The notes: generated by a model from the letters alone, not told the origin. Positions 16,011-24,681 are shown, numbered from the stretch's first letter. The stretch: DNA of 64,000 nt from an uncultured Tateyamaria sp. (GCF_947503465.1 NZ_CANNDN010000001.1:1798001-1862000), one strand, 5' to 3'. Numbers and translations are program-made.

Positions 16011-17099
16011 ATGTATGTAGCGGTGAAAGGTGGGGAAAAGGCCATTGATGCGGCCCATGCCTGGCTGGCCGAGGAACGGCGCGGACCCACGGATGTGGCA
16101 GAGATGTCGGTGGATCAGATCAAGGGGCAGTTGACGCTGGCGGTGAACCGCGTGATGGCGGAAGGGTCGCTCTATGATCCGGATCTGGCGGCGCTTGCCA
16201 TCAAGCAGGCGCGTGGTGATCTGATCGAGGCCGTCTTTCTGGTGCGGGCCTATCGCACCACGCTGCCGCGTTTTGGCGGATCGAGGCCGCTTGACACCGG
16301 TGCCATGGCCTGTGACAGGCGCGTTTCGGCAACGTTCAAGGACGCCCCGGGCGGTCAGGTTCTGGGGCCCACATTCGACTACACGCACCGTCTTCTGGAC
16401 TTCAAACTGGCCGCCGATGGCGAGGTGCCCGCCGCGCCCTCACGCGATGATGCGCCGGCCCCCAAACCGCATATCATGTCGTTTCTGGACCGCGAGGACC
16501 TGATCCAGCCCGAACCCGAAGGCGCGGATGTACCGCCGGATCTGACCCGCGAACCGCTTGAATTGCCGGCGGAACGGTCCCTGCGCCTGCAATCGCTGAC
16601 ACGCGGGGACGAGGGGTTCATACTTGGCATGGCTTATTCGACCCAGCGCGGGTACGCGCGCAACCACGCCTTTGTTGCCGAGTTGCGCATCGGGACCTGT
16701 GCGGTCGAGATGGATATTCCCGAGCTTGGTTTCGCCATCGACCTGGGCGAGGTCGAGCTGACGGAGTGCGAAACCGTGAACCAGTTCCAGGGCTCGAAAA
16801 CCGAACCGCCGCAATTCACGCGGGGCTATGGTCTGGTGTTTGGCATGTCGGAGCGCAAGGCGATTTCGATGGCGCTGGTTGATCGGGCGCTGCGCTGGGA
16901 AGAACTGGGCGAAGACAATGTGGGCGCACCGGCGCAGGACGCGGAATTTGTACTGTATCACGCGGACAACATCCAGGCGACAGGCTTCCTCGAACATATC
17001 AAACTGCCGCACTATGTCGATTTCCAGTCGGAACTGGAACTGATCCGCAAGCTGCGCCGCGAGGCGATGGGACATGCGCAACAGGAGGCAGCGGAATGA
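16011..17099 (+). CDS. phnI: C-P lyase core subunit PhnI (nucleosidase)
   Basis: A 362-residue subunit that carries out the nucleosidase chemistry joining phosphonate to the ribosyl triphosphate. It has the conserved opening MYVAVKGGEKAIDAAHAWLAE, FLVRAYRTTLPRFG, LLDFKLAAD, and near the end YHADNIQATGFLEHIKLPHYVDFQSELEL. Length is normal. The usual next gene phnJ begins 232 nt later; the gap holds a gene on the other strand. Confidence 0.96.
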   Translation: MYVAVKGGEKAIDAAHAWLAEERRGPTDVAEMSVDQIKGQLTLAVNRVMAEGSLYDPDLAALAIKQARGDLIEAVFLVRAYRTTLPRFGGSRPLDTGAMACDRRVSATFKDAPGGQVLGPTFDYTHRLLDFKLAADGEVPAAPSRDDAPAPKPHIMSFLDREDLIQPEPEGADVPPDLTREPLELPAERSLRLQSLTRGDEGFILGMAYSTQRGYARNHAFVAELRIGTCAVEMDIPELGFAIDLGEVELTECETVNQFQGSKTEPPQFTRGYGLVFGMSERKAISMALVDRALRWEELGEDNVGAPAQDAEFVLYHADNIQATGFLEHIKLPHYVDFQSELELIRKLRREAMGHAQQEAAE

Positions 17100-17101
17100 C
17101 C

Positions 17102-17296
17102 TTAGTCGCCACCATCGCCGTCGCAGTCCCAGAAGCCGCCGTCGCCACTGCCACCGGAGCCGCCGTCTTTGCTGTGCAGGACCTGGTTGATCCAGTGCGA
17201 TGCGGGCAGGCACGTGGCGGCCATTTCCCGCAGGACGGCAAAGACGACGATCGCGCCGATGATGGAATACGTCAGGATTTGGTTCGCGTCGCTCAT
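17102..17296 (-). CDS. Small membrane protein with Gly/Asp-rich tail, antisense within the phn operon
   Basis: A 64-residue protein: MSDANQILTYSIIGAIVVFA starts a single membrane helix, followed by a cysteine-containing loop (REMAATCLPASHWINQVLH) and a C-terminal GGSGGSGDGGFWDCDGDGGD. Almost every codon ends in G or C, as in the surrounding genes, whereas the opposite frame does not; this argues strongly that the minus strand is coding. It fills the phnI-phnJ gap and is transcribed against the operon. No clear ribosome site is seen. Gly/Asp-rich tails after one helix occur in other small alphaproteobacterial membrane proteins. Function unknown. Confidence 0.7.
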   Translation of the reverse strand: MSDANQILTYSIIGAIVVFAVLREMAATCLPASHWINQVLHSKDGGSGGSGDGGFWDCDGDGGD

Positions 17297-17331
17297 GGTC
17301 GCGACCGTTACGCAAACAATGGGGCAAGAGC

Positions 17332-18201
17332 ATGACCGACTACAACTTTGCCTATCTGGATGAACAGACCAAGAGGATGATCCGCCGCGCGATCCTGAAA
17401 GGGTTGGCCATTCCGGGCTACCAGGTGCCCTTTGCCAGCCGCGAGATGCCGATGCCTTATGGCTGGGGGACAGGTGGCGTCCAGGTGTCGGCGGCGGTGA
17501 TGACCGCGGATGACGTGTTCAAGGTGATTGACCAGGGCGCGGATGATACCACCAACGCGGTGTCCATCCGCCGCTTTTTCGAGCGCACCGCGGGGGTCGA
17601 GACAACCGAGGCAACCAGCGCGGCGACGGTGATCCAGACCCGCCACCGCATCCCCGAGGAACCGCTGACGGACGATCAGATCCTTGTCTATCAGGTGCCG
17701 ATCCCCGAACCGCTGCGCTTTCTTGAACCGTCCGAGGTCGAGACCCGCAAGATGCACGCGCTGGAAGACTATGGGCTGATGCATGTGAAACTGTACGAAG
17801 ACATCAGCGCACATGGGGCGATCGCGACATCCTACGCCTATCCGGTCAAGGTCGAGGGGCGCTATGTCATGGACCCGTCCCCGATCCCGAAATTCGACAA
17901 CCCCAAGCTGGGAATGGCCGCCATCCAGCTGTTTGGTGCCGGGCGCGAACAGCGCATCTATGCGTTGCCGCCCTACACGCAGGTCGTCAGCCTGGATTTC
18001 GAGGATTATCCTTTCGAGGCCACCAAGGCCGACCACGCCTGCGGGCTGTGTGGCGCCACGGACAGTTACCTGGACGAATTGATCGTCGATGACGCGGGCG
18101 GGCGCATGTTCATGTGTTCGGACACCGATTACTGCCAGTCCCGGCGCGCGGCAGGTCACGTGGGCGCGCAAGGAACCCCATCGGAGGAGGACGCGGCATG
18201 A
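17332..18201 (+). CDS. phnJ: Alpha-D-ribose 1-methylphosphonate 5-phosphate C-P lyase
   Basis: A 289-residue radical-SAM enzyme that breaks the carbon-phosphorus bond. The unusual iron-sulfur motif CX2CX21CX5C is present at Cys237, 240, 262 and 268, including the cysteine needed for catalysis. The N-terminal NFAYLDEQTKRMIRRAILKG and the GWGTGG segment fit the family. The ATG is preceded by GGGGCAAGAG. The stop overlaps phnK by 4 nt. Confidence 0.97.
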   Translation: MTDYNFAYLDEQTKRMIRRAILKGLAIPGYQVPFASREMPMPYGWGTGGVQVSAAVMTADDVFKVIDQGADDTTNAVSIRRFFERTAGVETTEATSAATVIQTRHRIPEEPLTDDQILVYQVPIPEPLRFLEPSEVETRKMHALEDYGLMHVKLYEDISAHGAIATSYAYPVKVEGRYVMDPSPIPKFDNPKLGMAAIQLFGAGREQRIYALPPYTQVVSLDFEDYPFEATKADHACGLCGATDSYLDELIVDDAGGRMFMCSDTDYCQSRRAAGHVGAQGTPSEEDAA

Positions 18202-18968
18202 GCCCGCTGTTGAAGGTCGAGGGGCTGTCGAAGTTCTACGGGCAGCGCATCGGCTGCGCCGATGTGAGCTTTGACCTCTACCCGGGCGAGGTGATGGGCA
18301 TTGTCGGCGAAAGCGGATCGGGCAAGTCCACGTTGCTGAACTGCATGGCCGGGCACCAGCCCTGCGACACGGGCCGCGTCATGTTCAACACCCGCGCGGA
18401 TGGCCTGCGCGACACCGTCACCATGAGCGAACCGGAACGGCGCATGCTGGGACGGACCGACTGGGCCTTTGTGCACCAGCATGCACGCGACGGGCTGCGC
18501 ATGAATGTCAGCGCAGGCGGCAATGTGGGCGAACGGCTGATGGCCGTGGGCGCGCGGCGCTATGGCGATATCCGGGAACAGGCGATCACCTGGCTGGACC
18601 GCGTCGAGATCGCGGCCGACCGCATTGATGACCGCCCCAGCCAGTTTTCCGGCGGTATGCAGCAGCGTCTGCAGATTGCGCGCAACCTGGTGACGGGTCC
18701 GCGGCTTGTGTTCATGGACGAACCCACCGGCGGGCTGGACGTGTCGGTGCAGGCGCGGCTGCTTGACCTGCTGCGCGGACTGGTGCGCGAGATGGGTCTG
18801 AGTGCCATCATCGTCACCCATGATCTGGCCGTGGTGCGCCTGCTGGCGGATCGGTTGATGGTGATGAAAGATGGGTACGTGGTCGAGGCGGGTTTGACCG
18901 ATCAGGTGCTGGACGATCCGCAACACGCCTATTCCCAATTGCTGGTGTCGAGTGTGTTGCAAGCGTGA
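18198..18968 (+). CDS. phnK: C-P lyase ABC-type ATPase PhnK
   Basis: A 256-residue ATPase with Walker A GESGSGKST, the Q-loop FVHQHARDGLRMNVSAGGN, signature FSGGMQQRLQIARNL, Walker B LVFMDEPTGGLDV and switch histidine TVHD-like THDLAVV. PhnK binds the PhnJ dimer in the core complex and is not a transporter. The start overlaps phnJ by ATGA, which rules out the longer frame. A hairpin element follows before phnL. Confidence 0.95.
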   Translation: MSPLLKVEGLSKFYGQRIGCADVSFDLYPGEVMGIVGESGSGKSTLLNCMAGHQPCDTGRVMFNTRADGLRDTVTMSEPERRMLGRTDWAFVHQHARDGLRMNVSAGGNVGERLMAVGARRYGDIREQAITWLDRVEIAADRIDDRPSQFSGGMQQRLQIARNLVTGPRLVFMDEPTGGLDVSVQARLLDLLRGLVREMGLSAIIVTHDLAVVRLLADRLMVMKDGYVVEAGLTDQVLDDPQHAYSQLLVSSVLQA

Positions 18969-18971
18969 GCC

Positions 18972-19020
18972 CTGGGGGCCAGCCCCCAGACCCCCGTCGT
19001 ATTTTTGGTCAGAAGAAGAT
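18972..19020 (+). repeat. Hairpin plus conserved tail after phnK (copy 2)
   Basis: CTGGGGG-CCAG-CCCCCAG, then ACCCCCGTCGTATTTTTGG and AGAAGAAGAT. It is the same architecture as the element after hisD. It may lower expression of phnL-phnN, or end the transcript while also carrying the upstream leader of phnL. Confidence 0.65.
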
Positions 19021-19026
19021 CTGAAC

Positions 19027-19710
19027 ATGATTGAAGTCAGTGAAGTTGCAAAATCCTTTGTCCTGCACAATCAGGGCAGTGCCGTGATCCCCGTGATGCG
19101 GGGCGCGCACCTGCGCGTGGCACCGGGTGAATGCGTGGCCCTTGTGGGCGCATCGGGGGCCGGCAAGTCGACCCTGATGCGGATGATCTACGGCAATTAC
19201 ACGGCGCAGGCCGGTCGGATCCTGGTGGGCGATGTCGATGTCGCGTCGGCGGCACCGCGCGACATCCTCGGCCTGCGCCGCGACACGCTGGGATATGTCA
19301 GCCAATTCCTGCGCGTGGTGCCGCGTGTGCCGACGCTGGATGTCGTGGCAGAGCCGCTGCGCGCCATCGGGGTCGACGCCCCCCGGGCCGAGGCGCGGGC
19401 CCGTACGCTGCTGGCCGAACTGAACATTCCCGAGCGGTTGTGGACGCTGAGCCCCACGACGTTTTCCGGTGGCGAGCAACAGCGCGTGAACATCGCGCGC
19501 GGATTTGCCCATGATTATCCCGCCCTGCTGCTGGACGAACCCACTGCCAGCCTGGATGCCACCAACCGCGCGGTTGTGCTGTCCCTGATCGAGCAGGCCA
19601 AGGCCCGGGGCGCGGCGATTGTCGGCATCTTCCATGACGCCGAGGCCCGGGCACAGGTCTGCGACCGCGAGGTTGACGTCAGCGCCTTCACGCCAAGGCA
19701 TGCCGCATGA
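19027..19710 (+). CDS. phnL: C-P lyase ATPase PhnL
   Basis: A 227-residue ATPase with Walker A GASGAGKST, signature FSGGEQQRVNIARGF, Walker B LLLDEPTASLDA and IFHD. It opens IEVSEVAKSFVLHNQGSAVIPVMRGA, typical of PhnL. It takes part with PhnGHI in making the ribosyl phosphonate. The ATG at 19027 follows the hairpin element; the longer upstream frame overlaps phnK and the hairpin, so it is not used. ATGA overlap with phnN. Confidence 0.95.
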   Translation: MIEVSEVAKSFVLHNQGSAVIPVMRGAHLRVAPGECVALVGASGAGKSTLMRMIYGNYTAQAGRILVGDVDVASAAPRDILGLRRDTLGYVSQFLRVVPRVPTLDVVAEPLRAIGVDAPRAEARARTLLAELNIPERLWTLSPTTFSGGEQQRVNIARGFAHDYPALLLDEPTASLDATNRAVVLSLIEQAKARGAAIVGIFHDAEARAQVCDREVDVSAFTPRHAA

Positions 19711-20249
19711 CCGGGCGATTGATCGCGGTGGTGGGGCCGTCCGGTGTCGGCAAGGACACGGTGATGGAGGCGATGGCCGCAGCCGAGCCGCGCCTTGCCC
19801 TTGTCCGGCGGGTGATCACCCGCCCTGCGACCTCGGGCGGCGAGGTGTTTGACGCCGTCACCCCGTCCGAATTCGAAACCCTGCACCGAAACGGCGCGTT
19901 TGCGCTGTCATGGTCCGCGCATGGGCTGTCCTACGGTGTTCCCAAGGCTGTCCACACCTCGTTGGATGCGGGTCAGGACATGCTGGCCAACCTGTCGCGC
20001 AAGGTGCTGTCGCTGGCGCAGGCCCGTTTCCCGGGTATGGCCGTGATTTCCCTGACCGCGGACGCTGACATATTGGCCGGTCGGCTGACCGCGCGGGGTC
20101 GCGAAACCCGGGCCGATATCGCACGCCGCCTTGCACGCGCCGACACGGACCTGCCCCAAGGGCTTGCCGTCACGCGGATCGACAATTCCGGCGCATTGGC
20201 AGACACGGTGCACGCGGCGCTGGCTGCGCTTTACCCGGTCAGGGCATAG
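19707..20249 (+). CDS. phnN: Ribose 1,5-bisphosphate phosphokinase
   Basis: A 180-residue kinase converting ribose 1,5-bisphosphate to PRPP, linking C-P lyase products to nucleotide synthesis. P-loop GPSGVGKDT, then RRVITRPATSGGEVFDAVTPSEFE, the guanylate-kinase-like fold. It overlaps phnL by 4 nt, and its 3' end overlaps the convergent DUF1045 gene by 19 nt. Confidence 0.94.
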   Translation: MTGRLIAVVGPSGVGKDTVMEAMAAAEPRLALVRRVITRPATSGGEVFDAVTPSEFETLHRNGAFALSWSAHGLSYGVPKAVHTSLDAGQDMLANLSRKVLSLAQARFPGMAVISLTADADILAGRLTARGRETRADIARRLARADTDLPQGLAVTRIDNSGALADTVHAALAALYPVRA

Positions 20250-20911
20250 CGATGGATCTGATGGAACATGCCCGCGTGATCCTCGCCCAACAAGGTCAAA
20301 CCGGTGATCCGGTACGGCGCCAGATCAAGCCGCGCCAGCATCGGGGTCAGCGCCGTCTCTGCCTGTGCAGCGGTGCCGGGGTCCAGCTTGCCCGACAGCG
20401 TCAGGTGGAACCGGAACTGGTCGAGGACATAAGGATAGCCCCAGCGCAGCAGATGTGCGTCCTGCGCAGGCGACAAACGCGCGGCACGGCGCTTGGTCAA
20501 CTCTGCATCGGAGGGGGGCGCACGGAACCCGTCCAGCTCCTGAACCGCGCGCGCGGCGAGAGTGCCCAGCGCGCTTGGGTCGCCCGCGGGAACAAGCGCA
20601 AGAAAGCGGCCCAGCCGGGCCAGGTGCAAGCCGTCCAGCACCACGGGCGCGGACCGGGCACACAGATTCGCCAGCGCATCGTGCAACGCGTCCACGTCCT
20701 GTCCCTGTGCCAGGCGGAAGGGCGGCTTGATGGTGCCGTGAAAGCCGTATTTGCGGGGCGTCTGCGTGATTTCGCCGATCGGCAGGTCCGGCACCTCAGG
20801 GTGCGCGCAGACAGAACCGCTGGCGCTGTCCCAGCCCAGCCAGGCCGCGCCGAACCGGGCCAAGGGCGTGCCCGTTTCGGGCGTGTAGTAGACAGCGTAG
20901 CGCGTGAACAT
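20231..20911 (-). CDS. DUF1045 phosphonate-operon protein (2H phosphoesterase fold)
   Basis: A 226-residue protein of the DUF1045 family, which TIGRFAM names a putative phosphonate-metabolism protein. The two short motifs FHGTIKPPF and FHLTLSGKL are the paired His-x-Thr motifs of 2H phosphoesterases, so it probably hydrolyses a cyclic phosphodiester. C-P lyase yields 5-phosphoribosyl 1,2-cyclic phosphate, opened by PhnP in E. coli. No phnP is seen here, so this protein is the natural candidate for that step (inference). It lies divergent from phnM with a 34-nt gap, and tail to tail with phnN. Confidence 0.85.
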   Translation of the reverse strand: MFTRYAVYYTPETGTPLARFGAAWLGWDSASGSVCAHPEVPDLPIGEITQTPRKYGFHGTIKPPFRLAQGQDVDALHDALANLCARSAPVVLDGLHLARLGRFLALVPAGDPSALGTLAARAVQELDGFRAPPSDAELTKRRAARLSPAQDAHLLRWGYPYVLDQFRFHLTLSGKLDPGTAAQAETALTPMLARLDLAPYRITGLTLLGEDHAGMFHQIHRYALTG

Positions 20912-20945
20912 CGTCCACCCCTTTCCAGTCCGAGATGACAAGCAC

Positions 20946-22088
20946 ATGACACAAGACACGATCCTCGCCAACGCCCAGCTTGTCCTGCCGGATGAGGTGC
21001 GCATAGGTCACATTGTCCTGAGGGACGGGCATATCGCCGACATCGGGCACGGCCGCACGGTTCCGCCTGGTGCGCTTGATTGTGGGGGTGACTATGTCGC
21101 GCCGGGCCTGATCGAACTGCACACCGACAACCTTGAACGGCACATCTCGCCCCGACCAAAGGTGCCGTGGCCCCATGGGCCGGCGATCCTGGCGCATGAC
21201 CGCGAATTGGCGGGCACGGGGATCACGACCGTGTTCGACGCGATGCGGGTTGGATCGATCCCATCGGGCAAGGGGCGGTACGTGAAATACGCGCGCGCCC
21301 TGTCATCGGAACTGTTGGCGATGCGGGCGCAGGGTGTGCTGAAGATCAGCCATTTCCTGCACCTGCGGGCCGAAATCTGTTCGGAAACGCTTATCGAAGA
21401 GCTGGCCGAATTCACACCGGAAGACCGCGTGGGCATCGTCAGCCTGATGGATCACACGCCAGGGCAAAGACAGTTTCGGGACATTACGAAGATGAAGGCC
21501 TACGTGATGGGCAAGAACAACCTGACCGAACAGGAATTCGCGGATCACGTGGTCAAGTTGCAGGGCTTGCAGGACCGTTTGGGCGCTCGGCACGAAGCGG
21601 CCGCCGTGGCCGAGGCCGGTCGGTTGGGGGCTGTGCTGGCCAGCCATGACGACACGACCGCCCCCCAGGTGCGGGTGTCGTCCGGTCACGGGGTTGCGGT
21701 GGCCGAATTCCCGACAACGATCGAGGCAGCCGAGGTGTGCCGCGCCGAAGGTATCGCCATTATCATGGGTGCCCCCAACCTGGTGCGCGGCGGGTCGCAT
21801 TCCGGCAATGTCGCCGCGCAGGACCTGGCAGAGCGGGATCTTCTGGACATCCTGTCCTCGGACTATGTGCCTGCGGCGTTGCTGATGTCTGCGGTGCAGT
21901 TGGGCGCGCTCTGGGGCGATATGGCGCGCGGTCTTGCAACGGTCACTCGCACGCCGGCGCGGGCCGTTGGCCTTGGGGATCGGGGCGAGATCGCAGTGGG
22001 ACAGCGCGCCGATCTTGTGCGGTTTTCGCATGCTGACGGCGTTGTCGCGGCCCGCGAGGTGTTCAGCCTGGGGCGTCAGGTGGCCTGA
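20946..22088 (+). CDS. phnM: RPnTP diphosphatase PhnM
   Basis: A 380-residue amidohydrolase that removes pyrophosphate from alpha-D-ribose 1-methylphosphonate 5-triphosphate. Metal motif APGLIELHTDNLERH, then SLMDHTPGQRQFRD, SHDDTTAPQV, EFPTTIEAAE and IIMGAPNLVRGGSHSGNVAA. This is the canonical member of the two PhnM types in the window. ATG 20946 fits the family start. Confidence 0.95.
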   Translation: MTQDTILANAQLVLPDEVRIGHIVLRDGHIADIGHGRTVPPGALDCGGDYVAPGLIELHTDNLERHISPRPKVPWPHGPAILAHDRELAGTGITTVFDAMRVGSIPSGKGRYVKYARALSSELLAMRAQGVLKISHFLHLRAEICSETLIEELAEFTPEDRVGIVSLMDHTPGQRQFRDITKMKAYVMGKNNLTEQEFADHVVKLQGLQDRLGARHEAAAVAEAGRLGAVLASHDDTTAPQVRVSSGHGVAVAEFPTTIEAAEVCRAEGIAIIMGAPNLVRGGSHSGNVAAQDLAERDLLDILSSDYVPAALLMSAVQLGALWGDMARGLATVTRTPARAVGLGDRGEIAVGQRADLVRFSHADGVVAAREVFSLGRQVA

Positions 22089-22106
22089 CGGGCGGGGTCC
22101 GCGCCG

Positions 22107-23894
22107 TCACCGACCAATCGCATAGGCCTGCATCAGACGCGGCGTCGCCGCCGCCCGCATCACACCGTCCGATTGGTGTCGTGCCGCACTCAGGCGTCCG
22201 ACGGTCCAGGGTTCGGCCACTTCCAAGCCGTGCCCCTGCGCGCGCAATGCATCACGCGTGGATTTGGGGAAATGCGGCTCGACCATCAGGTGACCGGGCC
22301 GCAGGTCGCGCGGATAAAAGCTGCCTTGCAGATGCGCCGTGTGGAACAGCGGTGCGTCGATGGCCTCTTGCAGATTCAGGCCATGATGCACATGGCGCAG
22401 GAAGAAAACCAATTGCCACTGGTCCTGCTGGTCACCGCCCGGCGTGCCAAAGGCCAGCGCATCGCCGTCCGTGTGCACGGCCAGCGACGGGGAAAGCGTG
22501 GTGCGGGGACGCCGACCGGGGGCCAGCGTCGTGGGCAGGCCCTCGTCCAGCCAGAACATCTGGGCCCGCGTGTTCAGCGGCACACCCAAGTCCGGCACAA
22601 CCGGGTTGGACTGCAACCAGCCGCCGGATGGGGTGGCGGACACCATGTTGCCCCAGCGGTCCACCACATCGATGTGCACTGTATCGCCCTTGCGGTTCGC
22701 AAGATGCGCCATGGTCGGTTCGCCCCCTCCGACCCCGGCCGACGCCACGGCACCCCGCGCGATCCGCGCATGATAGGCAGCCACCTGCCCTTCGAACCCT
22801 GCAATGACACCGGGGCGGTCATTCAGCGACGCGGTTTCGCCGATATCCGCCCTGTGGGCATCGGCATGCGCCTCGGACAGCAAGCGGTCCAGCGGCACAT
22901 CGGCATGCAGCGGATCACCAAGATAGGTATCGCGATCTGCAAAGGCGCGTTTCAACGCTTCGGTGGCAAGGTGAACAAACTCGGGGCCAACCGGATCCAT
23001 CTCTGCAATCGGATCATTGCGCAGCATCTGGAGACATTGCAAAAGAACGGGCCCCTGGCTCCAGGCGCCGCATTTGAATACGTCCCATCCGTGGTGCGAT
23101 ACGGACACCGGCGGCTCGTAACTGGCGCGCCACGTTGCCATGTCATGACCGGTCAACACGCCCTTGCGGCGCGCGCCGGCCCCGTCCATCAGACAGGCGT
23201 CCGCCAGGAAACGGTCGATGGCCTCGGCCACGAATCCGCTGGAAAAGGCGCGCCGGGCGGCCTCGATCTGGGCCACGCGGCCGGTTTCGGTCTCTGCCGT
23301 CTGCAGCAGACGCGACCAGAAGTCGGCCAGCGCCGGATTGCGGAACAGGGCACCGGGCTGCGGGGCGCGCCCACCGGGGGTCCACACCGCGGCCGAGCTG
23401 GGCCATTCCTGCGCAAAAAAGGCGGCCTGGGCTGCAATTGTGGCCGCAACGCGGGGCAACAGGGGATGCCCATGGCGGGCATAGTGAATGGCCGGTTCCA
23501 ACACGGCCCGCAATGGCAGACGCCCATGGTCGCGCAACATCAGCATCCAGGCGTCGAACGCCCCCGGCACAACGGTGGCCAGCAGGCCGGAACCGGGGAT
23601 CATCTCAAGCCCCTGGTCACGGTAGTGGCTGACGGTGGCCCCTGCGGGCGCAACACCCTGCCCGCACAGGGCGGTCGGCGCCTCGCCCGCCACACGGATC
23701 AGGGCGGGCATGTCCCCCAGCGGCCCGTTCAGGTGCGGCTCGACCACATTCAGCGTAAAACCCATCCCAGCCGCGGCATCAAAGGCAGAGCCGCCCGCTT
23801 CCAGCAGCTTCATACCCACGGCGGATGCAATCCAGTGGGTCGAGGCGACCATGCCGAACGTGCCGGTCAATTCGGGACGGGTTGTGAATGTCAT
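22107..23894 (-). CDS. Gamma-glutamyltransferase family protein
   Basis: A 595-residue Ntn-hydrolase of the gamma-glutamyltransferase family. It has the family N-terminus (MVASTHWIASAVGMKLLEAGGSAFDAAAGMGFTLNVVEPHLNG), an autocleavage region with the candidate nucleophilic Thr in GDTVHIDVVDRWGNMVS, and a late ATPSGGWLQSNPV and SPSLAVHTDGDALAFGTPGGD. No signal peptide is seen, so it may act in the cytoplasm, like cephalosporin-acylase or oxamate-type relatives. The substrate may be something other than glutathione. Start 23894 is placed before the conserved N-terminus. Confidence 0.85.
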   Translation of the reverse strand: MTFTTRPELTGTFGMVASTHWIASAVGMKLLEAGGSAFDAAAGMGFTLNVVEPHLNGPLGDMPALIRVAGEAPTALCGQGVAPAGATVSHYRDQGLEMIPGSGLLATVVPGAFDAWMLMLRDHGRLPLRAVLEPAIHYARHGHPLLPRVAATIAAQAAFFAQEWPSSAAVWTPGGRAPQPGALFRNPALADFWSRLLQTAETETGRVAQIEAARRAFSSGFVAEAIDRFLADACLMDGAGARRKGVLTGHDMATWRASYEPPVSVSHHGWDVFKCGAWSQGPVLLQCLQMLRNDPIAEMDPVGPEFVHLATEALKRAFADRDTYLGDPLHADVPLDRLLSEAHADAHRADIGETASLNDRPGVIAGFEGQVAAYHARIARGAVASAGVGGGEPTMAHLANRKGDTVHIDVVDRWGNMVSATPSGGWLQSNPVVPDLGVPLNTRAQMFWLDEGLPTTLAPGRRPRTTLSPSLAVHTDGDALAFGTPGGDQQDQWQLVFFLRHVHHGLNLQEAIDAPLFHTAHLQGSFYPRDLRPGHLMVEPHFPKSTRDALRAQGHGLEVAEPWTVGRLSAARHQSDGVMRAAATPRLMQAYAIGR

Positions 23895-24056
23895 GGCTGG
23901 GCCTTTTTCTGCGATGCACCCCGCCAGCATCGCGCGCAAGGCAGCGCTTTGCAAAAGCAAACGGCGGCCCCGGTCAGAAACCGAAGCCACCGCGCCTGAT
24001 GACTCACCGTCTTGCGGAAACGGCGGATCATCAACCCTGAAAAACTGGGGGGAAGA

Positions 24057-24548
24057 TCAGGGAATAAGGACCCGATCAATCACGTGGATCACACCGTTCG
24101 ACGCCAGAATGTCGGCCTGGATCACGTTGGATTTTTCGACTTTCACACCATTGCGGCCGTCAATGTGCACATTAGCACCGTTCACGGTCGCGACGCTCAG
24201 GCGCTGGCCTGCAAGGTCCGATGACAGGGTCTGTCCGGGCAGCACGTGATAGGTCAGGATGCTGACCAGTTGATCCTTGTTTTCCGGCTTCAGCAGGTTT
24301 TCGACGGTGCCCGCAGGCAGCGCGGCAAAGGCGTCATCCGTGGGGGCGAAGACGGTGAAGGGACCCGGGCTTTTCAGCGTATCGACCAGATCGGCGGCCT
24401 GAACGGCGGCGACAAGGGTGTTGAACGACCCGGCGGCGATTGCTGTGTCGACGATGTCGGGCTGCGTGTTCATCTCGGCGCAGGCACCAAGCGTGGCAAG
24501 GGCCGCGCCGACGGCGGTCATCTTCATAAAGGAACGGCGTTTCATCAT
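24057..24548 (-). CDS. Fasciclin-domain lipoprotein with twin-arginine signal
   Basis: A 163-residue protein whose N-terminus has a twin-arginine motif (KRRSFMKM), a hydrophobic stretch and a lipobox LGAC, so it is likely a Tat-exported lipoprotein. The rest is one FAS1 domain: [48 protein letters not shown] and [15 protein letters not shown]. Such domains act in adhesion or surface binding. Two adjacent ATGs (24548, 24545) could start it; AGGAG lies upstream of both. It is divergent from the DUF6502 gene, across two palindromes. Confidence 0.88.
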   Translation of the reverse strand: MMKRRSFMKMTAVGAALATLGACAEMNTQPDIVDTAIAAGSFNTLVAAVQAADLVDTLKSPGPFTVFAPTDDAFAALPAGTVENLLKPENKDQLVSILTYHVLPGQTLSSDLAGQRLSVATVNGANVHIDGRNGVKVEKSNVIQADILASNGVIHVIDRVLIP

Positions 24549-24586
24549 GTGTCTCCTGAAAGTACGGCGCGGGGCCTTTTCGTTGT

Positions 24587-24603
24587 GTGGGAATATTTCC
24601 CAC
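24587..24603. promoter_or_regulatory. Palindrome GTGGGAA-N3-TTCCCAC
   Basis: Perfect 7-bp arms, 3-nt spacer, in the divergent fasciclin/DUF6502 promoter region. A related palindrome lies 60 bp away (24645-24665). Confidence 0.6.
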
Positions 24604-24644
24604 GGATGACGAAGTGACGCAGCACCGGCAAAAATCAAGGATTT

Positions 24645-24665
24645 GCGTGGAAAAAAATTCCACGC
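24645..24665. promoter_or_regulatory. Palindrome GCGTGGAA-N5-TTCCACGC
   Basis: Perfect 8-bp arms around a run of A, 17 bp before the DUF6502 ATG. It shares the GTGG-AA...TT-CCAC core with the palindrome at 24587-24603, pointing to one dimeric regulator. Confidence 0.6.
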
Positions 24666-24681
24666 GCAGTATCCTCTGAGC

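Noticed and set aside
17096-17335. Plus-strand 79-codon frame joining phnI to phnJ with ATGA overlaps at both ends
   Set aside because: The overlaps are attractive, but codon third positions are much less G/C-rich than in phn genes, and the opposite strand codes for a better protein.
22173-23999. A 608-codon plus-strand frame
   Set aside because: Antisense of the gamma-glutamyltransferase gene.
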